Source: Volvox africanus
Lineage: Eukaryota > Chlorophyta > Chlorophyceae > Chlamydomonadales > Volvocaceae
Direction: 5' to 3'
Length of the DNA stretch: 64,000 bases
NCBI GenBank assembly: GCA_030268105.1
Contig: BSDZ01000117.1
Span: 310,001-374,000 of the forward strand
Positions 9,439 to 21,338 of the stretch are shown here, piece by piece (the stretch's first letter is position 1; each line of letters starts with the position of its first letter). Under the pieces are notes generated by a model. The model was not told the origin of the DNA. It was given only the letters and a program-made list of their open reading frames with translations, and did not search any database. A program made the translations under genes and the position numbers.

Positions 9439-10236
9439 TGTTGTATCCTTCCTTCTTCAATCATGCACTGAATCTGCACGTCTGAGTATTAGCTACACGT
9501 GCATGACGCTTACGAACAGCAAGACACTTCAGTGCAAGCAACGTGACAGCGGAAGACTTATAAATAAGGAAAGATTCAACTTACAATGATCTTCAGTTGC
9601 AAATTAGGAGTCTGCCGTCAGACCCCGCGGGAAATGCTCATCATCCGGCTGGAAATGCTATGCTGGAATAGCTCAGGCCGATAATAAATGAGTAAAACAT
9701 ATATATGGGAATTAGACTGACTTAAGTACGTGAGTACTTAATCTAAAGTAGCGTCGAGCCGACTTTGGTCTCTAGGCGGCCGTCCTCGCACCTACCATGT
9801 CGTGATACCGATGTGCAGTACAGGTCTCACTGGATTCCGATCTCAAGTGTGAGTACCTTCGTAGCACTATTCTAAATACCGCGTAATCCGTGATATTAAT
9901 GAATGCAACGCATGCAATATGCGAAGGTCCGAATATTGATATTCGGTTGCCGACCCAACCATTGAGATCGTCGCATTCTCGCATACGCGTATGGTTTATG
10001 ACACAGATGAGGTAATAACATTTAAAGTATTATTACGTGGAATATTATGCCAACGGATAGATCGCGCATTAAATATCAGCATCGAGTCAAACATGTTGAC
10101 CGACAGCGCGATGTCGTAGATGGTAATGCGACATGCCTGATTAGCTAGATATACTCGAATATATCATGCTAATATAATTATACCATGCTTCATAATGCTC
10201 GAATGGATTGCGGTCTACTTTGGTGCCAACGGCGAT
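9439..10236 (-). repeat. LTR-A, 5' LTR of T4, outer end lost
   Basis: On the minus strand this is the 5' LTR, its inner end TACAACA lying at 9439-9445. The outer end should read TGTTGTACGCC but stops at CGAT (10233-10236), where plus-strand integrase of T5 begins. CGAT fits both partners, so the join has a short microhomology. The duplicate at 23047-23850 has the identical junction. Confidence 0.85.
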
Positions 10237-11264
10237 AGATTGACCAAAATGGTGCACTTAGCCCCCTGCACCTCGTCTTGCACCTCTGAGCAAACAGCAC
10301 GATTATTTTTTGATAACGTGGTTCGATTGCATGGCGTTCCTAAAAATGTGATATCGGACCGTGGCGGTCAATTCACGTCTGAGTTTTGGGAAGCGCTGTG
10401 TCAACTGGTCGGTATGCGCGTTCATTTGAGCACAGCATATCATCCACAATCCGATGGGCAAACCAAACGCACAAATCGCACGTTGGGCGATATGTTAAGA
10501 AATTTCGCGGGACGCACACCCTCTGTTTGGGATATGTTTCTGACTTCGGCAGGATTTGCGATTAACAACGCTGTTAACCGCTCTACATGTCAAAGCCCCT
10601 TCTTTCTGAATTATGGATTTCATCCCACACTACCCATGTGGTGAGAATTGGAGATAAATATCCCGGCGGCTAAAACCTTTGCCAAGTCGTTCCTATCCCG
10701 CATGACAGACGCAAAGGCATGTTTGGACGCGGCACAACAATGGACGATGGACTACTATAATAAATCCAAACGAGATGTAACATTTTTGTGGGACAAATGG
10801 TTTTACTGAGCACTAAGAACTTACATTCGCTTGCCGACGGTTCCTGAAAACTGTTACCTCACTGGATTGGTCCATATCCCGTTGTACGCATGGTAGGAAA
10901 TGTAGCTGTGGAGCTATCCCTACCCTCTGACATGAATATTCACCCCACATTTCATGTTTCTCTCATCCGTCCTTATCGCGGTGCAGTACCTGTTATAAAC
11001 GACACCAATGCCCCTGCAGTAATGGACCCCGGTCCCAAGACCTGGATCGCAGGCAAACAAAAGGTGTACGATGTGGAACGGATACTGGATTATCGAGTTC
11101 GCCGTATAGGTCGACAGCAACGAAAGCGGAAGGTGCACGAGTATCTGGTCAAATGGACTGGCTATCCTAGCGAGCACAACTCTTGGGAGCCGGCGCGTAA
11201 TTTCTCGCCAGAGATGAAGCCCCTATTGGAGGAAGCTCGTCTACGTGTCACGCAGACCCAATGA
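10233..11264 (+). pseudogene. pol: T5 integrase and chromodomain, broken
   Basis: Integrase starts at DRLTKMVHLAP and includes SDRGGQF and the D-35 spacing, but the residue after QT is Lys (TKRTN), where other copies have the catalytic Glu (TERTN). TGA at 10642-10644 replaces the CGA codon of VWRELE, and further frame loss follows near 10785 and 10848. The final 124 codons (10890-11264) are open and encode the GPY/F end and an intact-looking chromodomain (HEYLVKWTGYPSEHNSWEP). Confidence 0.82.
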
Positions 11265-11322
11265 CCTCTGCAGTCAATGCTGTCCAATGCAGCGAGGACG
11301 CTGCATACGGGAGGGGGGATAG

Positions 11323-11942
11323 TTGTACGCCGGTTCGATCACCGCTTGCACCGAAGTAGACCGCAATACATTCGATCATTATGAAGCATGATATAATCAT
11401 ATTAGCATGATATATTCGAGTATATCTAGCTAATCAGGCACGTTGCATTATCATCTACGACATCGCGCTGTCGGTCAACATGTTTGACTCGAGGCTGATA
11501 TTAATGCGCGACCTATCTATTGGCATAATATTCCACGTAATAATACTTTAAATGTTATTACCTCATCTGTGTCATAAACCATATGCGTATGCGAGAATGC
11601 GATGATCGCGATGGTTGGGTCAGCAACCGAATATAGATATTCGGACCTTCGCATATTGCATGCGTTGCATCCATTAATATAACGGATTACGCAATATTCA
11701 GAACAGTGCTAAGAAGGTACTCACACTTGAGATCGGAATCCAGTGAGACCTGTACTGCACATTGGTATCGCGATGTGATAGGTGCGAGGACGGCCGCCTA
11801 GAGACCGAAGTCGGCTCGACGCTACTTTGGATTAAGTACCCGTGTAATTAACTGAACCTAATTCTCATACATACGATATACTCATATATATTCGGCCTGA
11901 GCTATTCTAGCATTACCATTTCCAGCCGGATGATGAACACAG
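11323..11942 (+). repeat. LTR-A, 3' LTR of T5 (left part)
   Basis: The LTR follows the purine tract but lacks its first bases (TTGTACGCC instead of TGTTGTACGCC). It is interrupted at 11942 by the solo LTR and continues at 12757 with the expected next segment (ACGGGGTCTGACGG). Flanking 5-mers are cacag and catac, which look like an aged target duplication of an original cattg-like site. Confidence 0.8.
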
Positions 11943-12756
11943 TGTTGTAACCTTCCTTCTTCAATCATGCACTGAATCTGCACGTCTGAGTGTTAGCTAC
12001 AGGTGCATGGTGCTTATGAACAGCAAGACACTTCAGTGCGAGCAACATGACAGCGGAAGACTTAAAGATAAGGAAAGATTCAACTTACAATGATCTTCAG
12101 TTGCAAATTAGAAGTCTGCCATCAGGCCACGCGGGCAATGTTCATCATCCGGCTGAAGATGCTATGCTAGAATAGCTCAGGCCGAATATAGATGCATACA
12201 ACGTATGTATACAAATTTGATTGAGTTAAGTACTCGGTACTTAATCCAAAGTAGCGTCGAGCCGACTTCAGTCTCTAGGCGGCCGTCCTCGCACCTACCA
12301 TGTCGTGATACCGATGTGCAGTACAGGTCTCACTGGATTCCGATCTCAAGTGTGAGTACCTTCGTAGCACTATTCTAAATACCGCGTAATCCGTGATATT
12401 AATGAATGCAACGCATGCAATATGCGAAGGTCCGAATATCGATATTGGGTTGCCGACCCAACCGTCGCGATCGTCGCATTCTTGCATACGCGTATGGTTT
12501 ATGACACAGATGAGGTAATAATATTCAAAGCAATTTTACGCGGAATATTATGCCGACGGATAGATCGTGCATTAATTATCAGCATCGAGTCAAACATGTT
12601 GACCGACAGCGCGATGTCGTAGATGATAATGCGACATGCCTGATTAGCTAGATATACTGAAATATATCATGCTAATATGATTATATCATGCTTCGTAATG
12701 CTCGAATACAATGTGGTCTACTTCGGTGCAAGTGGGGATCAAATCCGTGTACAACA
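11943..12756 (-). repeat. Solo LTR-A nested in the LTR of T5
   Basis: A complete 814-bp minus-strand LTR (TGTTGTAACC on the plus strand at 11943, TACAACA at 12750-12756) without internal sequence on either side. It splits a plus-strand LTR of the same family. Such solo LTRs arise by recombination between the two LTRs of a full element. Confidence 0.85.
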
Positions 12757-12847
12757 CATACCTTACGGGGTCTGACGGCAGACTTCTATTCTGTAATCGA
12801 AGATCATTGTAAGTTGAAGCTTTCGTTGTTGTTTTCCACTGTCACAT

Positions 12848-12920
12848 TGGTCGCACGAGAACCTACTCTCCTACAATGACAATGAGACAGCCGTGAGTCG
12901 AACCGTCTCACTACCAAATT
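12848..12920 (-). other. Leader fragment attached to the T6 LTR
   Basis: The start of an element leader on the minus strand, including the primer-binding motif (TGGTAGTGAGAC), lies on the outer side of the T6 3' LTR. The LTR at 12921-13731 is thus bordered by a leader on one side and a purine tract on the other, as in a tandem array of two elements sharing one LTR. It is cut at about 12848 by the tail of the T5 LTR. Confidence 0.7.
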
Positions 12921-13731
12921 TGTTGTTTCCTTCCTTCTTCAATCATGCACTAATTCTGCACGTCTGGGCGTTAGCTTCACATGTATCGTGCTTATGAACA
13001 GCAAGACGATTCAATGTGAGTAATTTGACAATGGAAGACTCAGCAACAGGGAAAGATCCAACTTACAATAGTCTTTGATTACAGAATGGTAGTCTGCCAA
13101 CCCCGCAGGCAATGTTCATCATCCGGCTGGAGATGGTATCCTAGAATAGCTCAGGCCGAATACAAATGAGTAAAACGTATGTATGAGAATTAGATTGAGT
13201 AAAGTATGTGGGTACTTAATCCAAAGTAGCGTCAAGCCGACTTCGGTCTCTAGGCGGCCGTCCTCACACCTATCACGTTCGCGATACCGATGTGCAGTAC
13301 AGGTCTCACTGGATTCCGATCTCATGTGTGAGTACTTTCATAGCACTGCTCTAAATATCGTGTAATCCGTGATATTAATGGATGCAACGTATGCAATATG
13401 CAAAGGTCCAAATATCGATATTCGGTTGCCGACCCAACCATCGCGATTGTCGCGTTCCCGCATACGCGTATGGCTTATGACACGGATGAGGTAATAATAT
13501 TTGAAATATTATTACGTGATATATTATGCCAATTGTGGGTTCGCGCATTGATATCAGCCTCGAGTTAAACATCTCGACCGACAGTGTGATGTCGTAGATG
13601 ATAATGCGATGTGCTTGGTTAGCTAGATATACTCAAATATACCATGCTAATATGATTATATCATGCTCAGTAGTGCTCGGATGGATTGCAGCCTACTTCG
13701 GCATAAACGGTGGTCGAACCGGCGTACAACA
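12921..13731 (-). repeat. LTR-A, 3' LTR of T6
   Basis: An 811-bp minus-strand LTR (TGTTGTTTCC at 12921; TACAACA at 13725-13731) directly followed by the complement of the purine tract of T6. It lies 978 bp from the start of the solo LTR in the same orientation; in the duplicate block the two have recombined into one. Confidence 0.88.
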
Positions 13732-13826
13732 ACTATCCCCCCTCCCGTATGCAGCATCCTCACTGCATCGTACCGCATCGACTGCAGAGATCATTGGGTC
13801 TGTGTGGCACGTAGACGAGCTTCCTC

Positions 13827-16800
13827 TTATAGGGGCTTCATTTCTGGCGAGAAATTACACGACGGCTCCCAAGAGTTGTGCTTGCTAGAACAGCCATTCC
13901 ATTTGACCAGGTACTCGTGCACCATCCACTTACATTGCTGTCGGCCTACACGTCGAACCCGACAATCCAGTATCCGTTCCACATCGTACACCTTTTGCTT
14001 TCCTGTGATCCAGGTCTCGGGACCGGGGTCCATTACTGCAGGGGCATCGATGTCATTTGTAACGGGTGCTGTAACACAATAAGGGCGAATGAGAGATATA
14101 TGAAACGTGGGGTGAATATTCATGTCAGAGGGTAGTGATAGTTCCACAGCTACATTTCCTACCATGCGTACAACGGGATATGGACCGATCCAGCGACGTA
14201 ATAGTTTTCGGGACCCGTCAGGGGCTTTGACCTGTAGAGCGGTTAACAGCATTGTTAAGCTCAAATTCTGCCGAAGTCAGAAACGTATCCCAGACGGAGG
14301 GTGTGCATCCCGCAAAATTTCGTAACATATCGCCCAACGTGCGATTTGTGCGTTCGGTTTGCCCATCGGATTGTGGATGATATGCTGTACTCAAATGAAC
14401 GCACGTGCCGACAACTTCACATAGCACTTCCCAAAATTTAGACGTGAATTGACCGCTGCGATCGGATATCACATTGTTAGGAACGCCATGCAATCATACT
14501 ACGTTATCGAAAAATAATTTTGCTGTTTGCTCAGCGGTGCAAGACGAGGTGCAGGGGGCTAAGTGGACCATTTTGGTCAAGCGATCGACCATAACGAACA
14601 CCGAGTCATATCCCCCCTCAGTTTTGGGCAGCGCGACTACGAAGTCTATTGAAACACTTTCCCAAGGGGCATCTGGTATAGGTAATGGTTGTAATAAACC
14701 CTGGCCCTTACCGGATAGTGCTTTATTACGCTGACATAAACTGCACCTTTGCACGAAGTTTTCCGCATCCTTCACCATGCGCGGCCACCAAAACGAGCAT
14801 CGCACTAGCTCTGCCAAACACGTGCTGCCAGGATGTCCTGCTAACGGGTCCTCGTGAAACCGAGCAAGAATATTGTAGCGCAATGCGTCATCGTTGGGCA
14901 TGATGATTTGCGTAGTCGAGCCATCCATCCGCAACCATAGGTCGTTGCGCTTTTGTAGATGTTCCACATTACTGGGCGTAGCGAACCACGGATCTGCTTC
15001 ATACGCCACCTTGAGTCGCTGCGTAAGGTCCGACACTATTGGCACCTCCTGGCTGCGTGAACGGGTAATCGGTGCTGCTAGGATCACAGCGTGTAACGAC
15101 GGATGTCGACTGAGGGTGTAAGCAATATTAATTTTGCCGGCGATGTACTCCCATGTACAGTCGAAGCGAGATAGATATTCCATCCACCGGGCTTGTCGTC
15201 GGTTGAATGTAGGGACACTTTGTAAAAATGTCAGCGGTTTGTGGTCGGTCTTCAGTGTAAAAGAACGGCCTTCGAGGTAACAGCGCCATTCCTTCAAAGC
15301 ATGTAGAACTGCCAACAGCTCCTGATCTCCGGTCGTGTATCGGGTCTCCGCACCCAAGAATTACTTCCTCGTGAAGGTCATCCTTCCTGCAACAATACAG
15401 TGCCGCTCCCATGTAGGGACACATCCGATATTACTTCTACATGAAACGGCAACGAGTAATCAGGAAAAGAAAGGGTGACGTCGTCGGCGATGATACGCTT
15501 GAGCGCTTCGAATGCCCGCTGACACTTGGGTGTCCAAGCTTCGAGAGAAGCGAAGCCTCCTTTCCTCGTCAAGTTTGTAAGCGGGGCCGCAATAATGGAG
15601 TATTTGTTAATAAACTTACGGAAGTAGTTGGTCAAGCCCAGGAACTGACGTAGTTCCGTGAGGTTCTGAGGTGCGGGCCATTCGCGAACCACAGCTACCT
15701 TCCGCGGGTCAATTCTTATCCCAGTGGCCGACACGATGTGGCCCAAATACTCCACCTGAGGCTGCGCCCAAGAACATTTGGCGCGTTTAGCAAACAATTG
15801 CTCCCGCTTCATCACCTCAAGCATGAGCTCGAGATGCTTCAAGTGCTCCTCGCGTGTCTTGGAATATATTAAAATATCATCCAAATAACAAACGACGAAC
15901 CTGTTGATATACGGTCTGAACATGCGATCCATCACTGCTTGAAATGTGGCGGGCGCATTAGTAAGTCCAAACGACAAGACCATGTACTCAGAGTGACCAA
16001 AGGGGGTCCGGAAAGCGGTTTTCGGAATATCAGAAGCAGCAATGCGTATCTGATTATACCCCTGTTGGAGGTCAATCGAGGAAAAATAAGCTGAGCCTTT
16101 CAACTTATTGAGCAGGTCATCGACGCACGGCAAAGGGTAGCGATTTTAACCGTAGTCGCATTCAAGCCCTGGTAATCAATGCACATACGCAGCGTCCCAT
16201 CCTTCTTACCGACAAACAATATCGGTGCGGAGTGTGGCGATGTGCTGGGCCGAATCATACCCTTTGCAAGCAGATCCCTCACTTGCCGCTTCATCCGCTC
16301 AACTTTGGCAGCTTAACCTGTACATAGGTTGTGAAACGGGTTGTGCTCGAGCACACAAGGGATCGTATAGTCAGCAGGTTGCATAGGTGGGAGCCCTGGG
16401 ATGTCGCCAAAGACATCAGCATATTTATGCAGGAGGGCTTCGACCTCAAGATCCTTCACGGTGGACTGCGCTGGATTAGCTTGGGTTCTTCATTTCGGCG
16501 GACTAACGCCGCTAGAGCAAAATTAACCTCAGGCTCCGCAACAGTTCCGCCCTCCTCTGGTGTGACATCTTGGTACGACAGGAAAGGTTAGGCGATAGGT
16601 TCCCTTTGCAAAAACTAAGTGTGGTGGACGCCATATGGATGCGCGCGCGGTACTGCCGTAATGTCACGGCACCCAGAATGTACTGTGCCGTCTCCGAGAG
16701 ACCTTGTAGCACATACGGTTGGGCCCTAACACACAGAGGGCCTATCGATAGGCTCATGGTGATCCTGCCCACGATGGGATGCTTACCTCCATCAGCGAGG

Positions 16801-17516
16801 GTAACCTGTGCACAATCAGACGACTGAGGGGTCAGCCCCAATGCGTTCACCTCCTTTGCCGAGATGAAGTCGTCGCTGGCGCCGGTATCCACGAGCGCCT
16901 TCATCAGTCGGCCACCGAGGCTGATTTCGATAATAGGGACACGATTTCCTGTTAGAGTCGACTCCGTGGAAAGTAGAAGTGATCCTAGAGCAGGCTCGAA
17001 CCTGGTAGAATCCAATAGGGGGGCCTCAAACCAAACTTCAGCAGCATAAGATAATTTGGGCAGTTCTGTCGGTTTCCCTGTCACATCCACACCGTTGAAC
17101 AGAACAGTATCCGACTCGAATCGGAGAACACATTGCATACCTTCCAGCAGCGCCGCAGCTTTGTGCTGACTGTAAGAGGGAATTAGTATGCAAGCTGCAG
17201 TGTCCGGATTTTGACGACGATACCTTTTATACCTGGTGAGCTGTTCGCACAACTCACGAAAAGACGAAGGGATAAACAAAGTAACGTGGCCGGACAAATT
17301 GAGGGACGAAAGCGGTGCGAACAAGTTACAAAGCGAGTCAAAATGTGTCAGTCCCGTGCGACCATCAAGCAAAAAGCGTTGCTTGATAGCGCGCTCAATT
17401 TGTTCGAAAATAGAGGGTAAAAGAGCCTTCATTGCCGGTCATAACAATAGCCAGCGGCCACGTACAAGTCCTTCAGTCCCGGGAGGAGTCCCTTTCTCCG
17501 TAACCCGGGCAATTTC
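13827..17516 (-). pseudogene. pol: T6 pol, multiply broken
   Basis: Read right to left: pol N-terminus and protease with intact DTGASDDF (17432-16512); PR-RT spacer with an 82-bp deletion near 16470 that is absent from the duplicate; the conserved +1 frame change before RT; RT with YLDD in 16294-15378; RNase H and integrase zinc finger (15357-14494); integrase core with SDR and TERTN (14493-14218); a deletion removing the stretch between the core and the GPY/F module near 14220; chromodomain (14264-13827) ending at a new TAA. A TGA close to the pol N-terminus (just right of 17432) replaces the CGT codon found in T11. Confidence 0.85.
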
Positions 17517-18274
17517 CTAAGTCGTCTTGGGCACAAAAGGCGGCAAAAGAGGACACTCACGAGTGGGATGCTCCCCTGCACACCTCAGGCAGAGATTAGC
17601 GAACTTCCGACGGTCAAACTCCGAATGTTGGGCATGTATCGTGACGGGTGCGGCGCTCGCAACGTGTGCTGTAATGAAGTAATATTTTTTGATATAATAT
17701 TACGTATCGTTTCATAGCACGAGCATAGTGCACTTCTCGATCGTTCAAGATTTCATGCATGCTAGGCAGATTTGCCATGATGCGATGTCGCGATGCATAA
17801 TGGTGACATGCCAAATACACATATAAATGTATATGAATACATTTATATCATGCAAGTTCATTCATATGCATTGATCGTCCATGCGTTCATAAAGATAGCA
17901 CTTCGCCCCGTAGTGTCGCATCGACCTACACATCGGCGGGAAACGAACCGTGGCACAACACGAAGGCGGTTCCTGCGCTCACATCACATGTACGCGAGGA
18001 TGGATTTGTTTAGCACCTCTAGTAAAAGTTACTAAAGCATCGTAAGATTGAAACGGTATTCCATTAAGGTCCGTTGCACACAATCACACTCTGGACTCGG
18101 TAAGGCCGCGGTGAAACCAAAAGATACGATTTTCCTCAGGAAAGTTAACGATAGGGGTTACCAGTGCCTCAAAGCGTGACTGGTAAGCAGGAACGGTTTC
18201 GTTTGGACGCATATGGTACATGCCTTGTGCCAGTACCTTACGAGCCTCGTAACTGCACGAGCGGACTTCGGTAG
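17517..18274 (-). pseudogene. gag: T6 gag, split by an LTR-B fragment
   Basis: On the left (17630-17520) lie the zinc knuckle CLRCAGEHPTREC and the end PKTT followed by TAG 17517-17519. On the right (17961-18274) lies part of the capsid region (MRPNETVPAYQSRFEALVTPI, IFWFHRGL). The stretch in between is replaced by LTR-B sequence. Knuckle spacing is CX2CX3HX4C, one residue shorter than in T3. The N-terminal part is cut off by the LTR at 18275. Confidence 0.8.
17631..17960 (-). repeat. LTR-B fragment inside T6 gag
   Basis: The 5' 330 bp of LTR-B on the minus strand, ending CACAACA at 17954-17960, including the AT hairpin. The other end is truncated inside the LTR, so no target duplication remains. 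The copy at 30273-30602 has the same ends, which shows the truncation predates the block duplication. Confidence 0.85.
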
Positions 18275-18435
18275 TGTTGTACATGGGTTCGATCGCCATT
18301 TACACCGAAGTAGACCGCAATCCATTTGAGCATTACGAAGCATGATATAATTATATTAGCATGATATATTCGAGTATATCTAGCTAATCAGGCATGTCGC
18401 ATTATCATCTACGACATCACGCATTATCATCTACG
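18275..18435 (+). repeat. Truncated LTR (5' LTR of lost T9 copy)
   Basis: The first 160 bp of a plus-strand LTR-A, inserted in T6 gag after GGTAG. The complete version is at 30917-31704 in the same context. Here it stops near 18418 and is fused through a repeated 16-mer to integrase sequence of T8. This is the scar of the deletion that removed 7.6 kb from copy 1. Confidence 0.85.
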
Positions 18436-21338
18436 AACACCGAGTCATATCCCCCCTCAGTTTTGGGCAGCGCGACTACGAAGTCCATAGAAACACTTTC
18501 CCAAGGGGCATCTGGTATAGGTAAAGGTTGTAATAAACCCTGGCCCTTACCGGATAGTGCTTTATTGCACAGACATAAACTGCACCTTTACACGAAGTTT
18601 TCCGCATCCTTCACCATGTGCGGCCACCAGAACGAGCGTCATACGAGCTCTGCCAGACGTGTACTTCCAGGATGTCCTGCTAACGGGTCCTCGTGGAACC
18701 AAGCAAGAATATCGTAGCGTAAAGCGTCGTCGTTCGGCACGACGATTTGTGTGGTCGAGCCATCCCTCCGTAGCCACAAATCGTTGCACTTGTGCAAATG
18801 TTCCACATTACTTGGCGAAGCAAACCATGGATCCACTTCATACGCCATCTTGAGTCGCTGCACAAGGTCCAATGCTATCGGCACCTCCTGACTGCGTGAA
18901 CGAGTAACCGGTGCTGCCAGAATCGCAGCATGCAATGATGGATGTCGACTGAGGGCGTCAGCAATATTAATTCTGCCGGCGATATACTCCCACGTATAGT
19001 CGAAACAAGATAGATACTCCATCCACCGGGCTTGTTGTCAGTTAAGTGTGGGGACACTCTGCAAGAATGTCAGCGGTTTGTGATTGGTCTTCAGCGTTAA
19101 AGAACTGCCTTCGAGATAACAGCGCCATTCCTTCAAAGCATGTAGAACTGCCAACAGCTCCTGCTCTCCGGTTGTATATCGGGTCTCTGCACCCGAGAAC
19201 TTCTTACTCGTGAAGGTGATCGGTCATCCTTCCTGCAACAATACAGTGCCACTTCCATGCAAGGAAGCATCCGATACAACTTCAACACGGAATGGCAACG
19301 AGTAATCAGGGAAAGAGAGGGTAACGTCGTCGGCAACGATTCGCTTGAGCTCTTTGAATGCCCGCTGACACGCGGGTGTCCAGGCTTCGAGAGAAACGAA
19401 TCCTCCTTTCCTCGTCACATTCGTAAGCGGGGCCGCAATAATGGAGTATTTATTGATAAACTTATGAAAGTAGTTGGTCAAACCCAAGAACTGGCGTAGT
19501 TCAATGAGGTTCTGCGGCGCGGGCCATTCGCGAACCACAGCTAGCTTCCGTGGGTCCATCCTTATTCCAGTGGCCGACACGATGTGGCCCAAATACTCCA
19601 CCTGAGGCTGCGCCCAAAAAGCACTTGGCGCGTTTAGCAAGCAATTGCTCCCGCTTCATCACCTCAAGCACCAGCTCGAGATGCTTCAGGTGCTCCTTGC
19701 GCGTCTTGGAATATATTAAAATATCATCCAAATAACAAACGACGAACCTGTCAATATACGGTCTGAACATGCGATCCATCACTGCTTGAAATGTGGCGGG
19801 CGCATTAGTAAGTCCAAACGACAAGACCGTGTACTCGAAGTGACCAAAGGGGGTCCGGAAAGCGGTTTTCGGAACATCAGAGGCAGCAATGCGTATCTGA
19901 TTATACCCTTGTTGAAGGTCCATCGAGGAAAAATAAGCTGAGCCTTTTAGCTTATCGAACAGGTCATTGACGCGCGGCAAAGGGTAGCGATTTTTAATCG
20001 TGGTCGCATTCAAGCCCTGGTAATCAATGCACATACGCAACGTCCCATCCTTCTTACCGACAAACAATATCGGTGCGGAGTGTGGCGATGTGCTGGGCCG
20101 AATCATACCCTTTGCAAGCAGATCCCTCACTTGCCGCTTCATCCGCTCAACTTTGGCAGCTTAACCTGTACATAGGTTGTGAAACGGGTTGTGCTCGAGC
20201 ACACAAGGGATCGTATAGTCAGCAGGTTGCATAGGTGGGAGCCCTGGGATGTCGCCAAAGACATCAGCATATTTATGCAGGAGGGCTTCGACCTCAAGAT
20301 CCTTCACGGTGGACTGCGCGGTGGTAGCATTCGATTGCACCCGTGGCCTCACAAGCAACACATGGGCGCCTTTCCGTATCATCAAATCGGTTTCTTTGTG
20401 CCCAATTAGCTTGGGTTCTTGATTTCCGCTGACGATCGCCGCCAAAGCGAAATTAACCTTAGGCTCCGCAACAGTTCCGCCCTCCTCTGGTGTGACATCT
20501 TGGTACGACAGACAAGGTACCTTAGGCGATAGGTTCCCTTTTGCACAACGGCCAATTGTGCTGGACTCCATATCGATGCGCACGCGGTACTGTCGTTATG
20601 TCGCGGCACCCAATGTCCATGTAGTGCTGTCTCCAAGAGACCTTGTTGCACTCATTGGGCCCTAACACACAGAGGGTCCTTCGACGACTAAGGGTGATCC
20701 TGCCCACGATGGGATGCTTACCTCCATCAACGAGGGTAACCTGTCACAATCAGACGACTGTGGGGTCGACCCCAACACATTCACCTCCTTTGCTGAGATG
20801 AAGTCGTCACTGGCATTAGTATGCTCAAGTGCCTTCATCATTCGACCAGCGAGGCCGACTTCAATAACGGAAACACAATAACCTGTCAGAGTCGACTCCA
20901 CAGATAATAAAAATGATACCAGGGTGGGCTCAAAATTAACAAAACCCGCTACAGGAGCTTCATACCAGACATCAAAGGCATAGGACAACTCCGGCAACAG
21001 AACTGCGGATCCCGCCACGTTCACATCATCAATCAATACAATGCCTGACTTGAATCAGCGGACACGTTGCATACTGTTTAACAAAGCGGTAGCCCTACGC
21101 TGGCTGTGAAATGGTAGCAACAAACATGCAGGAGTGTCCGGACATTGTGTCCGGACATCTCATGTACCTGACCAACTGTTCGAACGACTCACTTTGAGAT
21201 GAGGGGATGAACAAAACGACATGTTCTCAAGAACTAAAAGCAACGATGCTTCACAGTTGGACATACGAATGACCACTGACCATGCATTTGTTCAGCTGTC
21301 CTGGATGGAGTCAACTCCGCATCAATACAGGCATCCCC
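18433..21338 (-). pseudogene. pol: T8 pol fragment (integrase to protease)
   Basis: Partial pol on the minus strand: start of the integrase core (VVALPKTEGG) at the deletion junction, integrase zinc finger and RNase H end (19022-18639), RT in two frames split by an added base in a T run near 19617 (20142-19501 and 19640-19224), PR-RT spacer (20583-20161) and protease (21036-20662: NASDDF with the Asp-Thr-Gly motif degenerate). All breaks except a few substitutions are shared with T10. Confidence 0.8.

Larger units (their letters stand above)
6991..10236 (-). mobile_element. T4: truncated group A2 element
   Basis: Minus-strand element containing, from right to left, 5' LTR (10236-9439), primer-binding region, leader with small ORF, gag and protease region, cut at 6990 by the T3 LTR. 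RT, integrase and 3' LTR are missing. The LTR lacks its outermost 15 or so bases, being fused to plus-strand integrase sequence. The stretch 6991-7205 resembles the PR-RT spacer of group C elements more than that of T8 and T10, so T4 may be mosaic there. It lacks the LTR-E insertion found in T8 and T10. Confidence 0.8.
10233..12846 (+). mobile_element. T5: 3' part of a chromovirus with interrupted LTR
   Basis: Plus-strand fragment beginning in the integrase core, with chromodomain, purine tract and 3' LTR. The 5' half is missing. The LTR is interrupted by an inverted solo LTR at 11943-12756; its continuation runs 12757 to about 12846, where it abuts a minus-strand leader. A second copy is at 23847-25556. 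Confidence 0.82.
12921..18274 (-). mobile_element. T6: group A element, 5' end lost
   Basis: Minus-strand element with 3' LTR, chromodomain, integrase, RNase H, RT, protease and most of gag. It is interrupted by an LTR-B fragment inside gag (17631-17960) and ends at 18274, where the plus-strand LTR of the T9 family inserted. The gag N-terminus, leader and 5' LTR are not seen. The oldest layer of the nest, with many frame breaks. Its duplicate is 25557-30916. Confidence 0.82.
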
